Part shown: one piece after another, positions 1 to 7,209 of the stretch | Position numbering within the stretch: position 1 is the stretch's first letter | Layout of the letters: every line of letters begins with the position of its first letter | Assembly: GCA_039807445.1 (NCBI GenBank) | Contig: JBDHRG010000055.1 | Coordinates: 1 to 20,323 of the forward strand | Source: JBDHRG01 sp039807445 | GTDB lineage: Bacteria; Pseudomonadota; Gammaproteobacteria; Competibacterales; Competibacteraceae | DNA: 20,323 bases | Direction of reading: 5' to 3' | Made by a program: the position numbers and the translations under genes | Notes under the pieces: generated by a model | Database searches by the model: none | What the model was told of the DNA's origin: nothing | Seen by the model: only the letters and a program-made list of their open reading frames with translations

Positions 1-2
1 CG

Positions 3-77
3 CCGACGCTGCTGCGGCTGATGAACCTGCCGCCGCCGGCGGAGATGACCGGCCGGGCGCTGCTGACGCTCGACTGA
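3..77 (+). CDS. gpmI: 2,3-bisphosphoglycerate-independent phosphoglycerate mutase, C-terminal end (partial)
   Basis: Only the last 24 codons and the TGA stop are present; the gene begins outside the window. The readable tail has the pattern APT-type PTLLRLM, then P-A-E-M-T-G-R-x-L-L, which is the usual C-terminus of cofactor-independent phosphoglycerate mutase (interconversion of 3- and 2-phosphoglycerate in glycolysis, cytosolic, Mn-dependent). In that family the segment corresponds to the end of the phosphatase-like domain. No catalytic residue is visible in so short a piece, and other alkaline-phosphatase-superfamily proteins can end in a similar way, so the identification rests on the EMTG motif and its distance from the C-terminus. 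Confidence 0.7.
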   Translation, partial: PTLLRLMNLPPPAEMTGRALLTLD

Positions 78-215
78 TCGCGGCGATCCGGGGCTATCGC
101 GACGCGTGCCGCCCGCGCAGGGAAACCGCCGCGTGAAGAAACAAGACTTTTCCGCTGTGCTGCCGGTGCGGCGGGATACGCTTTGGAGCATCCCGACCCG
201 ACCAGGAGATGCCCG

Positions 216-641
216 ATGACCGCCTGCCGCCCGCTCGCTGCCCTGTTCGCCGTCGCGCTGGCCGGCTGCGCCGCCACGCCCGAAGCGCCGAACCCCGCCT
301 ACGGCACGCCGCGCGCCGGCGTGCTGACCGGCAGCGTCAACTGGCTCGCACGTGCGCCGCTGCCGCCCGAAGCGGTACTCAGCGTGCGCCTGGCCGACGT
401 CGGCGCCGAGCCGGCGCAGACTGTCGCCGAGCGCCGGCTGAACCGCCTGCCCGGCACGTCGCCGCTGCGCTTCGAGCTGCCGTACGAGCCGAAGCAGGTC
501 TTCGCCGACCGTCGCTACGCGGTGCAGGCGCGGATCAGCGCCGGGGAGCGCGTGCTCTACGCCAATGCGCTGCCGTACCCGGTGCTGACCCGCGGCGCGC
601 CCGAGCACGTCGACATGGTGGTCGATGCGGTGACACGGTAG
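216..641 (+). CDS. YbaY-family lipoprotein
   Basis: A 141-residue predicted lipoprotein. The N-terminus is a lipoprotein signal: a short charged start, a hydrophobic stretch (about residues 6-16) and the lipobox L-A-G-C with the lipidated cysteine at residue 18. The rest (about residues 38-138) reads as the small beta-sandwich of the YbaY/YscW type, with the pattern V-L-T-G-S-V near its start, an L-S-V-x-L-x-D strand, a P-L-x-F-x-L-P-Y strand, a Y-A-V-x-A-R-I strand and a final V-D-M-V-V. The ATG at 216 is preferred to the upstream TTG at 183 because an AGGAG ribosome site lies 7 bases before it and because it places the lipobox at the normal distance. The family is widespread, but its exact role outside type III secretion is not well defined. 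It is followed after 17 bp by the cupin gene and is probably co-transcribed with it. Confidence 0.75.
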   Translation: MTACRPLAALFAVALAGCAATPEAPNPAYGTPRAGVLTGSVNWLARAPLPPEAVLSVRLADVGAEPAQTVAERRLNRLPGTSPLRFELPYEPKQVFADRRYAVQARISAGERVLYANALPYPVLTRGAPEHVDMVVDAVTR

Positions 642-658
642 GCGCTCACGGAGTGGCG

Positions 659-1309
659 ATGGACATCCACGCGGATTTCACCCGGCGCGTCGTCGTCCGA
701 CCGCAGGATCACGCCTGGCTGGGTTCGCCGGCCGAGGGGGTGGCGCGCATGCCCTTCGACCGCATCGGCGATCCCGAGCGCGCGCGCGTCACCGCGCTGG
801 TGCGCTTCGCGCCCGGTGCCGCCTTCGAGGCGCACGGCCACGAGGGCGGCGAAGAGTTGCTGGTGCTCGAAGGCGCGTTCGCCGACGAGCACGGCGACTA
901 CCCGGCCGGGTTCTACCTGCGTAATCCCCCCGGCAGCCGCCACGCCCCGCGCACCCCGGCGGGCTGCCTGATCTTCGTCAAGCTGCGCCAGTTCGCGCCC
1001 GGCGACGCGGTGGCGGTGCGGCTCGACACGCGCGCCGCAGCGTGGCCGGCAGCGCCGGTGGCACGCCTGGCGCTGCACGCGCACGGGCCGGAAGCGACCG
1101 CGCTCGAGCGCTGGGCGCCCGGCGCCGCGCCCGGGACCCGAGACTACCCGGGCGGCGCCGAGCTGTTCGTGCTCGAAGGGAGCCTCGAGGACGAGGCCGG
1201 CGACTATCCGGCCGGCACCTGGCTGCGGCTGCCCCCCGGCTCGGGCCACGCGCCGCGTACGGCTGGCGGCTGCCGGCTGTACCTGAAGACGGGGCACCTG
1301 GTGCCGTGA
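659..1309 (+). CDS. Tandem ChrR-type cupin protein
   Basis: 216 residues made of two tandem copies of a ChrR-like cupin domain (about residues 32-110 and 134-212). Both copies share a VLEG, G-D-Y-P-A-G and P-P-G-S-x-H-A-P-R-T backbone. The first copy keeps the metal-ligand pattern H59-x-H61-x3-E65 plus H95 known from the zinc-binding cupin of the anti-sigma factor ChrR. In the second copy the first three positions read R161, Y163 and A167, and only H197 remains, so it probably binds no metal. No N-terminal zinc anti-sigma domain is present and no ECF sigma factor is adjacent, so an anti-sigma role is unlikely; stress sensing or small-molecule oxidation is possible but unproven. The ATG at 659 has GGAG 5 bases upstream; a GTG 6 bases earlier is an alternative start. 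The gene converges on the hydrolase gene with a 9-bp gap. Confidence 0.75.
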   Translation: MDIHADFTRRVVVRPQDHAWLGSPAEGVARMPFDRIGDPERARVTALVRFAPGAAFEAHGHEGGEELLVLEGAFADEHGDYPAGFYLRNPPGSRHAPRTPAGCLIFVKLRQFAPGDAVAVRLDTRAAAWPAAPVARLALHAHGPEATALERWAPGAAPGTRDYPGGAELFVLEGSLEDEAGDYPAGTWLRLPPGSGHAPRTAGGCRLYLKTGHLVP

Positions 1310-1318
1310 AGTGAGCGC

Positions 1319-2320
1319 CTACAGCGCCTGCCGCGCGTGGTCGCTGAAGTAGCGCAGCCGGTACGGCTGCCAGGGGCCGTCGCCGGTGCGGCACAGCCCT
1401 TGGCGGAACGGCGGCGGCATGCCGGGCAGCGCGTGGCGCAGCTCGGTGAACCAGACGCAGGTCTCGGCGCCTTCCCGGGCCATGCGATACAGCGCCGGCC
1501 ACGCGGCGAAGCGGCGGAAGGCGGCGAGCGCGGGGCTCGCCCAGGCCTCGGCGGCGAGCGGCGTGGCGTCGGGGCGGCGGTACGCGGTCCATGCCAGCGC
1601 GTCGGCCGGGCGGTAGCCGGCGGCGACGCGCCCGACCCAGCCGCTCCAGGCCGGCCACGGCGGTGCGCGCCGCCCCAGCCCGAGGTGGGCGAGGCGGATT
1701 TCCCGCCCGGTATCGACCAGCAGCAGCCACTGCGTCGGCGACAGCGGCTGCGGCAGCGCCAGCACCCGCGCCGCTCCCGGCCCCGCGGCCGCATGCGCGA
1801 CCGTCAGCGCCTGCTGCCGCAGCGCCACCTGCAGCGTGAACAGCCCGGCGAGTGCGACGGCGGCAAGCACCAGCGCCGGCCGCGGCCAGCGCCGCGCGGC
1901 GAGGCAGCCCAGGCCCACCACGAGCGCGGCGTAGGGGTTGACGTCGAACGACCAGCCCAGCGCCAGCGGCGCATCGGACAGCGGCCAGAAGAGCTGGGTG
2001 CCGTAGATCGTCACCAGGTCGCCCGCCAGGTGTGCGGCGATCCCCAGCGCGCAGGCGCCGGCCAGCGCGCGCCAGGGCCGGCGCAGCGGGCGGGCGAGCG
2101 CCAGCGCGAGCAGCCCGGCCCACAGCGGCAGCAGCAGCGCCGAGTGCGTCGGGCCGCGGTGCCAGTTCAGGAACTCGAGCGGCGTCAGCCAGAACAGCGC
2201 GTAGTCGGCATCGGGGAGGGCCGCGGCGAGGCCGGCGGCGAGGGTGCGCCGATCGGCGGCCCGCGGCCAGACGCCGCGCGCGAGCAGCGTGCCGCTCAGC
2301 GCGTGGGTCAGCGTGTCCAC
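1319..2320 (-). CDS. Membrane-bound metal-dependent hydrolase, YdjM family
   Basis: 333 residues. The N-terminus M-D-T-L-T-H-A-L-S-G, the D37-x-D39 pair, the W-H-R-G-x-T-H motif (residues 53-59) and the A-H-L-x-G-D motif (H97, D101) are the conserved His/Asp set of the YdjM/LexA-regulated inner-membrane hydrolase family, and they probably bind a divalent metal. Hydrophobic segments around residues 61-78, 86-100, 120-140 and 147-168 indicate an integral inner-membrane protein. The remaining C-terminal half (about residue 170 onward) is soluble in character and rich in Trp and Arg. The substrate of the family is not firmly established. The gene lies downstream of, and on the same strand as, the TetR-like gene, with 77 bp between them that hold a short hairpin repeat, so co-transcription is possible. 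Confidence 0.75.
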   Translation of the reverse strand: MDTLTHALSGTLLARGVWPRAADRRTLAAGLAAALPDADYALFWLTPLEFLNWHRGPTHSALLLPLWAGLLALALARPLRRPWRALAGACALGIAAHLAGDLVTIYGTQLFWPLSDAPLALGWSFDVNPYAALVVGLGCLAARRWPRPALVLAAVALAGLFTLQVALRQQALTVAHAAAGPGAARVLALPQPLSPTQWLLLVDTGREIRLAHLGLGRRAPPWPAWSGWVGRVAAGYRPADALAWTAYRRPDATPLAAEAWASPALAAFRRFAAWPALYRMAREGAETCVWFTELRHALPGMPPPFRQGLCRTGDGPWQPYRLRYFSDHARQAL

Positions 2321-2349
2321 GGTCGCGTCCGTACGCTACAGCCGACAAC

Positions 2350-2371
2350 GGTGGACAGCGAGCGCTCCACC
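2350..2371. repeat. Short intergenic hairpin (GGTGGA/TCCACC)
   Basis: A perfect 6-bp inverted repeat, GGTGGA at 2350-2355 and TCCACC at 2366-2371, followed on the + strand by CTACGG, lies in the 77-bp gap between the hydrolase and the TetR-like gene. From memory it resembles an interspersed extragenic repeat type, TAGGGTGGA...TCCACC, common between genes in many proteobacteria. There is only one copy in this window, so repeat status is not shown here. It lacks a T-run typical of an intrinsic terminator. Confidence 0.4.
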
Positions 2372-2397
2372 CTACGGTTTCCGCCCGGCCTGTCGGG

Positions 2398-3012
2398 TCA
2401 TGGCCGCTGCCGCAGCGGCGGCGCGGCGAAGCCGGGCAGGCGCAGCGCCAGCCACTCGGCGCGGCCGAGCAGACGGTCGAGCAGGCGGCGGGTACGCGTG
2501 GCACCGGGCGAAGCGTCACCCAGCCAGCAGGCGAAGGTCGCCAGGTAGATCGCCGTCAGCGCCGTCTCGGCGAAGGCGCGCTGCGGCAGCGCATCGCGCA
2601 GCCCGGCGGCTTCGCGCATCCACTGCACCGTGCGGCTGATGCGCATCACCGCCGGCACCTGGATGTGGATGTGGCCCGGTTCGAGCTTGCCGAGGATCAT
2701 CTGCCGCGTGACCTTGCGGTGGGCGGCGAGTGCGTCGAGCCAGCTCATGATCGCGCGGTGGATGCGCGCGCGCGGCGGCAGCGTGCGGAACTCGGCGGTG
2801 GCAGCGTCGAGCAGCATCGCGCGGTCGGCGCGGTCGAACCACGGGTCGGTCAGGTCTTCCTTTTCGCGGATGTGGCGGCGCAGGTCTTCGAGCGTCAGCC
2901 CGGCGGCGGCGGCCACCTGGTGCAGCCGCAGCCGCTCCCACGAATCGCGCTCGGCCAGCTCGAGCGCCGCGTCGAGGATCGCCTGCAAGGCGGGGTCGAT
3001 CGGGATCTGCAT
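2398..3012 (-). CDS. TetR-family (COQ9-like) transcriptional regulator
   Basis: 204 residues. The N-terminal third (about residues 9-58) has the TetR pattern: I-L-D-A-A-L-x-L-A helix, a helix-turn-helix around residues 30-50 with V-A-A-A-A-G-L-T-L-x-D-L-R-R-H-I, then the R-E-K-E-D-L that follows in TetR proteins. The all-helical remainder includes W-L-D-A-L-A-A-H and a long C-terminal helical region, which also resembles the COQ9/rpsU-divergent family; I cannot separate the two. The ATG at 3012 gives the usual TetR length and puts the HTH at the expected place. A longer reading upstream in the same frame would run across the divergent LysR start and was rejected. A TATACT element on the minus strand (3050 to 3045) is a plausible -10 about 33 bases upstream. 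Target and ligand are unknown; the divergent LysR gene and the downstream hydrolase are the nearest candidates. Confidence 0.75.
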   Translation of the reverse strand: MQIPIDPALQAILDAALELAERDSWERLRLHQVAAAAGLTLEDLRRHIREKEDLTDPWFDRADRAMLLDAATAEFRTLPPRARIHRAIMSWLDALAAHRKVTRQMILGKLEPGHIHIQVPAVMRISRTVQWMREAAGLRDALPQRAFAETALTAIYLATFACWLGDASPGATRTRRLLDRLLGRAEWLALRLPGFAAPPLRQRP

Positions 3013-3044
3013 GGCGCGCCCCCGGCATGGTCCGGAACGCCGGA

Positions 3045-3050
3045 AGTATA
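3045..3050 (-). promoter_or_regulatory. Candidate -10 element for the TetR-like gene
   Basis: The minus-strand hexamer TATACT matches the sigma-70 -10 consensus at 5 of 6 positions and lies about 33 bases before the TetR-like ATG, in the 109-bp divergent region shared with the LysR gene. No convincing -35 element was found at the normal spacing, so this is tentative. Confidence 0.35.
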
Positions 3051-3121
3051 GGCCCCGGACCCGACTGCGCTCTGCCCCGTCTGCTGTACTGGAAGCCGGG
3101 CGATGCGTGCGGAGGCCGGCG

Positions 3122-4114
3122 ATGAACCTGCGTTTTCTCGAAACCTTCATCTGGGTCGCGCGGCTGCGCCACTTCCGGCTCGCGGCGGCGAAGCTGCACA
3201 CGACACCGGCTTCGGTGTCGAGCCGCATCGCGGCGCTCGAGGAAGAGCTCGGCGTGCGGCTGTTCGTCCGTGACGCGCGCGAGGTGCAGCTCACCGACCA
3301 GGGGCGGCAGGCGCTGGTTTACGCCGAAACCATCGTCGCGCAGGTACGGACGATGCGCCTGGCGCTCGCCGATCCGGCGACGCTGGTCGGCCAGGTCCGC
3401 ATCGGCGTGATCGGTGCGGTGGTCCACACCTGGCTCGCCGAACTGGTGCACGACCTGGCCGCGGCTTATCCGAAGCTCGATGTCGAGCTGACCTCCGACA
3501 CCACGCGCAAGCTCTGCGAGCAGTTGCAGAAGGGCCAGCTCGACGTGGTGCTGCAGAGCGCCCGGGTGCTCGACGATTCGGTGCGCAATCGGGTCTTGGT
3601 CTCCTACCCGGTGCACTGGATCGCGGCGTCGAGCTGGCAAGCCAGCGCCGGGCCGCTGCCACTCGAGGCGCTGGCGCGCGAGCGCATCATCACCCCGCCG
3701 CGGTCTTCGCCGATGCACCACGAGGTGCTGAGCCTGCTGCACGCGCACGGCATCCGCGATGCGCGGATCAACTGTGTCACCTCGGCCACAGCGATGATCC
3801 GGCTGGCCAGGGAGGGCTTCGGCGTGTCCACCTTGCCGGCCGTGCTGATCAAGGACGAGCTCGATGCCGGCCAGCTGGTGATGCTGCCGGTCGCCGAGCC
3901 GCTGGCACCGCTGGAGGTGATCGCTTCGTGGCGCGTCGGCGCGGGCCAGGAATGGGCCGAGCGTGTCGTCGACATGGCGCGCGCGACGGTGCAGCGCTTC
4001 CTCGAGGCGGTGGGGCCGGCGTTCGCGCACCTGCCGGATGTCGAGCGTGCGGATGCGGCGGCCAGCGCCTCGCCGCGGGCGCAGGACCCCCGAACCGGCG
4101 CGTCGGGTGGGTGA
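3122..4114 (+). CDS. LysR-family transcriptional regulator, full length
   Basis: 330 residues, a little long for the family because of a C-terminal Ala/Arg-rich tail. Residues 1-60 form the winged HTH typical of LysR: F-L-E-T-F near the start, F-R-L-A-A-A-K-L, the recognition helix S-V-S-S-R-I-A-A-L-E-E-E-L-G and R-L-F-V-R-D, ending in L-T-D-Q-G. Residues about 90-295 are the periplasmic-binding-like effector domain, with the G-V-S-T-L-P-A strand near its end. The ATG at 3122 follows a GAGG-containing site by about 8 bases and gives the standard N-terminus M-N-L-R-F-L-E-T-F. It diverges from the TetR-like gene and sits upstream of, and on the same strand as, the oppABCDF operon. A closely related copy with its middle deleted lies at 17181-17357 beside the TRAP/pxp operon. 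The effector is unknown; a peptide, amino acid or pyroglutamate is suggested only by context. Confidence 0.9.
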   Translation: MNLRFLETFIWVARLRHFRLAAAKLHTTPASVSSRIAALEEELGVRLFVRDAREVQLTDQGRQALVYAETIVAQVRTMRLALADPATLVGQVRIGVIGAVVHTWLAELVHDLAAAYPKLDVELTSDTTRKLCEQLQKGQLDVVLQSARVLDDSVRNRVLVSYPVHWIAASSWQASAGPLPLEALARERIITPPRSSPMHHEVLSLLHAHGIRDARINCVTSATAMIRLAREGFGVSTLPAVLIKDELDAGQLVMLPVAEPLAPLEVIASWRVGAGQEWAERVVDMARATVQRFLEAVGPAFAHLPDVERADAAASASPRAQDPRTGASGG

Positions 4115-4131
4115 ACGGCCGTTCGGTTTTT
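4113..4131 (+). terminator. Weak candidate terminator after the LysR gene
   Basis: The 12-bp perfect palindrome GAACGGCCGTTC (4113-4124) overlaps the LysR stop codon and is followed by GG and five T. With a 4-nt loop the stem is only 4 bp, so termination would be weak. Confidence 0.3.
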
Positions 4132-4159
4132 CTTGACGTGACATGGCAACAGAACTCGC

Positions 4160-4188
4160 TGGACGCGCTCGCGGGGCGTCCCTAGGAT
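4160..4188 (+). promoter_or_regulatory. Candidate promoter of the opp operon
   Basis: TGGACG (4160-4165) and TAGGAT (4183-4188) are separated by 17 bp. Each hexamer matches the sigma-70 consensus at 4 of 6 positions. The pair resembles the candidate promoters before dctP, puuA and puuB in this window, which raises confidence above what the hexamers alone would give. Confidence 0.45.
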
Positions 4189-4333
4189 CGCGCTCCAGCG
4201 AGAACCGTGGCGCCCGATCGGCGACCGCGGCGGATGATTAGGCGCGGCGCCCCACCCGGCGACCGCGCCCTGCCTCCGGAGCCCCGGCCGCCAGCGGCCC
4301 CGGCACCGACCAGCGATCCTGAGGAGGAGCGAA

Positions 4334-4441
4334 ATGACCGTCACCCCCCGCACCGCGCCGCAGCGTCCTGCGCTGCCCGTGCCAGCCACATCGCACCTGC
4401 CGTCCCCCCCGGCCCGCGCCACGACGCCCGAGCGCGCGTAG
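4334..4441 (+). CDS. Possible 35-residue small protein or leader peptide
   Basis: An ATG at 4334 is preceded by GAGGAGGAG with a 4-base gap, one of the strongest ribosome sites in the window, and opens a 35-codon frame ending in TAG at 4439-4441. The peptide begins M-T-V-T-P-R-T-A-P-Q-R-P and is rich in Pro, Ala, Thr and Arg, with no transmembrane segment, signal peptide or known motif. It lies in the long leader of the opp operon, 160 bp before the oppA start. It could be a translated upstream ORF acting on opp expression, a real small protein, or a chance frame after a purine-rich stretch. No run of a single amino-acid codon typical of classical attenuation is evident. Confidence 0.3.
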   Translation: MTVTPRTAPQRPALPVPATSHLPSPPARATTPERA

Positions 4442-4601
4442 CGGGCCTACCGCACGAACCGACCCGTCCGCCCCTGGCGGATCCGTAGCCGCGACCATCA
4501 CCCCATCGCCCGCGCACCGCGCGATCGGCGAGCGCCTATGCTCGGTCCGATCGCCGAGTCGCTGCGGCATGCGCGGCAGCCACCACGAGGAGACACCCAC
4601 G

Positions 4602-6218
4602 ATGACCACGCTTCCACCCCCCGAGCGGATCCTCCGCGCCCTGTCCGCCGCCACGCTGCTCGGGTTGGCGCTGGGCCTGGCTTCGGCAGCCCAGGCCGAA
4701 ACCGTGCTGCGTCGCGCCAACGGCGCCGAGCCCAAGACGCTCGACCCGGCCAAGGCGACCGGCAACTGGGAGAACCACATCATCTCCGACCTGTACGAGG
4801 GCCTGGTCACGGTCGACGTCAAGGGCCAGGAAATCCCCGGCGTCGCCGAGAGCTGGGCGGTCAGCCCCGACGGCCTCACCTATGTTTTCAAGCTGCGCCG
4901 GGACGCGAAGTGGTCCAACGGCGATCCGGTCACCGCCGAAGACTTCGTCTATACGTGGCGGCGCACGGTCGACCCGGCGACCGCCTCGGAGTACGCCTCG
5001 AACCTCTACGCGATCAAGAATGCCGAGGCGATCAACAAGGGCGAGATCAAGGACCTGGCGCAGCTCGGCGTCAAGGCGCTCGATCCGCACACGCTGGAAG
5101 TCACGCTGGGCGCGCCGACACCGTACTTCCTCGGCCTGCTGACGCACTACTCGACCTTCCCGGTGCACAAGGGCAGCATCGACAAGGCCGGCAAGGACGC
5201 CTTCAAGGAAGGCCATCTGGTCGGCAACGGTGCCTTCAAGCTGGCCGAGTGGAAGCCGCAGGTGCAGATCAAGGTGGTGCGCAACGAGCACTACCGCGAG
5301 GCGGGCCAGGTCAAGCTCGATGCCGTGGTGTTCGAGCCGACCGAAGAACTCGCCGCGGCGATCAAGCGCTACCGCGCCGGCGAGTTCGACCTGGTCTACG
5401 CCGCCTCGGCGCCGGCTGACCAGGTGCAGTGGTTCAAGGCCAACATGCCGGGGCACATGCGTATCGCGCCGCAGGTCGGCGTCTACTATTACGCCTTCAA
5501 CGTCACCCGCAAGCCGCTCGACGACGTGCGCGTGCGCCGTGCGCTGTCGATGGCGATCGATCGCGAGGCGATCGCCGACAAGATCCTGCAGGGCGGCCAG
5601 ATCCCGGCCTACGGCATCGTCTCGCCGGGCACCAACCACTACCCCGAGGGCGCGGTGGCCGATTTCAAGGCCATGCCCCAGGCCGAGCGCGTCGCCGAAG
5701 CCAAGAAGCTGCTGGCCGAGGCCGGTTTCGGCCCGGACAAGCCGCTGAAGCTCACGCTGTCGTACAACACGCTCGAAGCGCACAAGAAGATCGCGGTCGC
5801 GGTGGCGTCGATGTGGAAAGCCGTCGGCATGCAGACCGAGCTCAGCAACAGCGAGACCAAGGTCCACTACGACGCGCTGAAGCAGCACGACTTCGAAGTC
5901 GGGCGCGCCGGCTGGGTCGGCGACTACAACGACCCGAACACCTTCCTGTTCCTGTTCCAGAGCAACAACAAGGCGCTGAACTACAGCGCCTACAGCAATC
6001 CGGAATTCGACCGGCTGATGGATCAGGCCAACAACACGCTCGACCTCGGTGCCCGCGCCGGGCTGATGAAGCAGGCCGAAGCCATCGCGCTGCGCGACAT
6101 GCCGATCGCGCCGATCTACTACTACGTGTCGACCAATGTCGTGCAGCCCTACGTCAAGGGCTGGGAGCCGAACGCGCTCGACCATCACCTCGACCGCTAC
6201 GTCTCGCTCGAGAAGTAG
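4602..6218 (+). CDS. oppA: Oligopeptide ABC transporter, periplasmic substrate-binding protein
   Basis: 538 residues, normal for OppA. The N-terminus is a Sec signal peptide with a hydrophobic core at about residues 12-29 and an A-Q-A cleavage site after residue 32. The mature part is a class C (SBP_bac_5) binding protein: E-P-K-T-L-D-P near its start, L-Y-E-G-L, the signature stretch around A-x-S-W-x-V-S-P-D-G-L-T-Y-V-F-K-L, D-F-V-Y-T-W-R-R, V-R-R-A-L-S-M-A-I-D-R, and G-D-Y-N-D-P-N-T-F at about residues 440-448, which is typical of OppA. It captures short peptides in the periplasm and delivers them to OppBC. The ATG at 4602 has GAGGAGA 8 bases upstream and gives a proper signal peptide. First gene of the operon; oppB follows after 67 bp. 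Confidence 0.95.
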   Translation: MTTLPPPERILRALSAATLLGLALGLASAAQAETVLRRANGAEPKTLDPAKATGNWENHIISDLYEGLVTVDVKGQEIPGVAESWAVSPDGLTYVFKLRRDAKWSNGDPVTAEDFVYTWRRTVDPATASEYASNLYAIKNAEAINKGEIKDLAQLGVKALDPHTLEVTLGAPTPYFLGLLTHYSTFPVHKGSIDKAGKDAFKEGHLVGNGAFKLAEWKPQVQIKVVRNEHYREAGQVKLDAVVFEPTEELAAAIKRYRAGEFDLVYAASAPADQVQWFKANMPGHMRIAPQVGVYYYAFNVTRKPLDDVRVRRALSMAIDREAIADKILQGGQIPAYGIVSPGTNHYPEGAVADFKAMPQAERVAEAKKLLAEAGFGPDKPLKLTLSYNTLEAHKKIAVAVASMWKAVGMQTELSNSETKVHYDALKQHDFEVGRAGWVGDYNDPNTFLFLFQSNNKALNYSAYSNPEFDRLMDQANNTLDLGARAGLMKQAEAIALRDMPIAPIYYYVSTNVVQPYVKGWEPNALDHHLDRYVSLEK

Positions 6219-6285
6219 GCACGCCGCGGGCCGCAGGCGTTCGCCCGCGGCCCGCGCTGGCCTTCGCCGCCAAGGGGGAGCAAAC

Positions 6286-7209
6286 ATGCTCGGCTACAGC
6301 ATCCGACGCATCCTCGGCGCCATCCCCACGCTGCTCGTGGTGATCGCCATCTCGTTTTTCATGATCCGGCTCGCGCCGGGTGGGCCCTTCGACCAGGAGC
6401 GCGCGCTGCCGCCCGAGATCCAGGCCAACCTGATGCGCGCCTACGGCCTCGACAAGCCGCTGCCCGAGCAGTTCGTCAGCTATGTCGGCAACGTCCTACG
6501 CGGCGATTTCGGGCCTTCGTTCAAGTACCCCGACCGCACCGTCACCGAGCTGATCGCCTCCGGTTTCCCGGTGTCGCTCGAACTCGGGCTGAAGGCGATC
6601 GTGCTGGCGCTCGGCGTCGGCACCGCGGTCGGCACGCTGGCGGCGCTGCGCCAGAACACGCGCACCGACTACGCGGCGATGGGCGGGGCGATGGTCGGCA
6701 TCGCGGTGCCGAACTTCGTGATCGCGCCGCTGCTGCAGCTCGGACTCGGCATCTACCTGGCGTGGCTGCCGGTCGGCGGCTGGGGCGACGGCGGCTGGCG
6801 CAACACCCTGCTGCCGGTGGTGAGCCTGGCGCTGCCGCAGATCGCCGTGGTCGCGCGCCTGACGCGCGCCTCGATGGTCGAGGTGCTGCGCAGCAACTAC
6901 ATCCGCACCGCGCGCGCCAAGGGCATCGGCGAGCGCCTGGTGGTGTGGCGCCACGCGCTGAAGGGGGCACTGATGCCGGTGACCACCTACCTGGGGCCTG
7001 CCACCGCGGCGATCGTCACCGGCTCGGTGGTGATCGAGCAGATCTACCAGGTGCCCGGCGTCGGCCGCTACTTCGTCCAGGGCGCGCTGAACCGCGACTA
7101 CACGCTGGTGATGGGGGTGGTGATCTTCTTCGCCACGCTGATCATCGTGATGAACCTGATCGTCGACCTGCTCTACGGCTTGCTCGACCCCAAGGTGCGC
7201 TTCGACTGA
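6286..7209 (+). CDS. oppB: Oligopeptide ABC transporter permease OppB
   Basis: 307 residues, the standard length for OppB. The first transmembrane helix (about residues 9-29) is followed by a periplasmic stretch with A-P-G-G-P-F and G-L-D-K-P-L-P-E-Q-F, as in this family. Five more hydrophobic helices follow, with the cytoplasmic EAA loop at about residues 199-230 (S-N-Y-I-R-T-A-R-A-K-G-I) that docks on the ATPases, and V-I-E-Q-I-Y-Q-V-P-G-V-G-R after it. It forms the inner-membrane channel with OppC. An AAGGGGGAG ribosome site sits 5 bases before the ATG. Its TGA overlaps the oppC ATG by one base. Confidence 0.95.
   Translation: MLGYSIRRILGAIPTLLVVIAISFFMIRLAPGGPFDQERALPPEIQANLMRAYGLDKPLPEQFVSYVGNVLRGDFGPSFKYPDRTVTELIASGFPVSLELGLKAIVLALGVGTAVGTLAALRQNTRTDYAAMGGAMVGIAVPNFVIAPLLQLGLGIYLAWLPVGGWGDGGWRNTLLPVVSLALPQIAVVARLTRASMVEVLRSNYIRTARAKGIGERLVVWRHALKGALMPVTTYLGPATAAIVTGSVVIEQIYQVPGVGRYFVQGALNRDYTLVMGVVIFFATLIIVMNLIVDLLYGLLDPKVRFD

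Larger units (their letters stand above)
4115..4601 (+). other. Long leader region of the oppABCDF operon
   Basis: 487 bp lie between the LysR stop and the oppA start. The sequence holds a weak terminator candidate (4113-4131), a promoter candidate (4160-4188), a GC-rich stretch with no recognisable riboswitch core (about 4200-4320), a short ORF with a very strong ribosome site (4334-4441), and a 7-bp inverted repeat TCGGCGA/TCGCCGA (about 4525-4557) shortly before oppA. If transcription starts near 4195 the mRNA leader is about 400 nt, unusually long for a peptide permease. No other gene was found here on either strand. Confidence 0.5.

Noticed and set aside
659..1309. Duplicated cupin as a ChrR anti-sigma factor
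   Set aside because: The N-terminal zinc-binding anti-sigma domain is absent and no ECF sigma gene is adjacent.
2516..4144. Long open frame (542 codons) on the minus strand over the LysR and TetR genes
   Set aside because: It is antisense to a clear LysR gene and out of frame with the TetR-like gene; its product is an Arg/His/Asp-rich composition typical of GC-rich shadow frames, with no domain.
4133..4161. TTGACG at 4133 as the -35 box of the opp promoter
   Set aside because: Good -35 hexamer, but no acceptable -10 sequence lies 16-19 bp downstream; the TGGACG/TAGGAT pair further on has correct spacing.
4190..4330. Riboswitch in the opp leader
   Set aside because: The region is GC-rich and can fold, but I could not identify the conserved core of glycine, glutamine, lysine, SAM or any other class I know.
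4536..6287. 583-codon open frame on the minus strand opposite oppA
   Set aside because: Shadow of oppA: V/R/D/H-rich low-complexity product without motifs, no ribosome site, while oppA on the other strand is complete.
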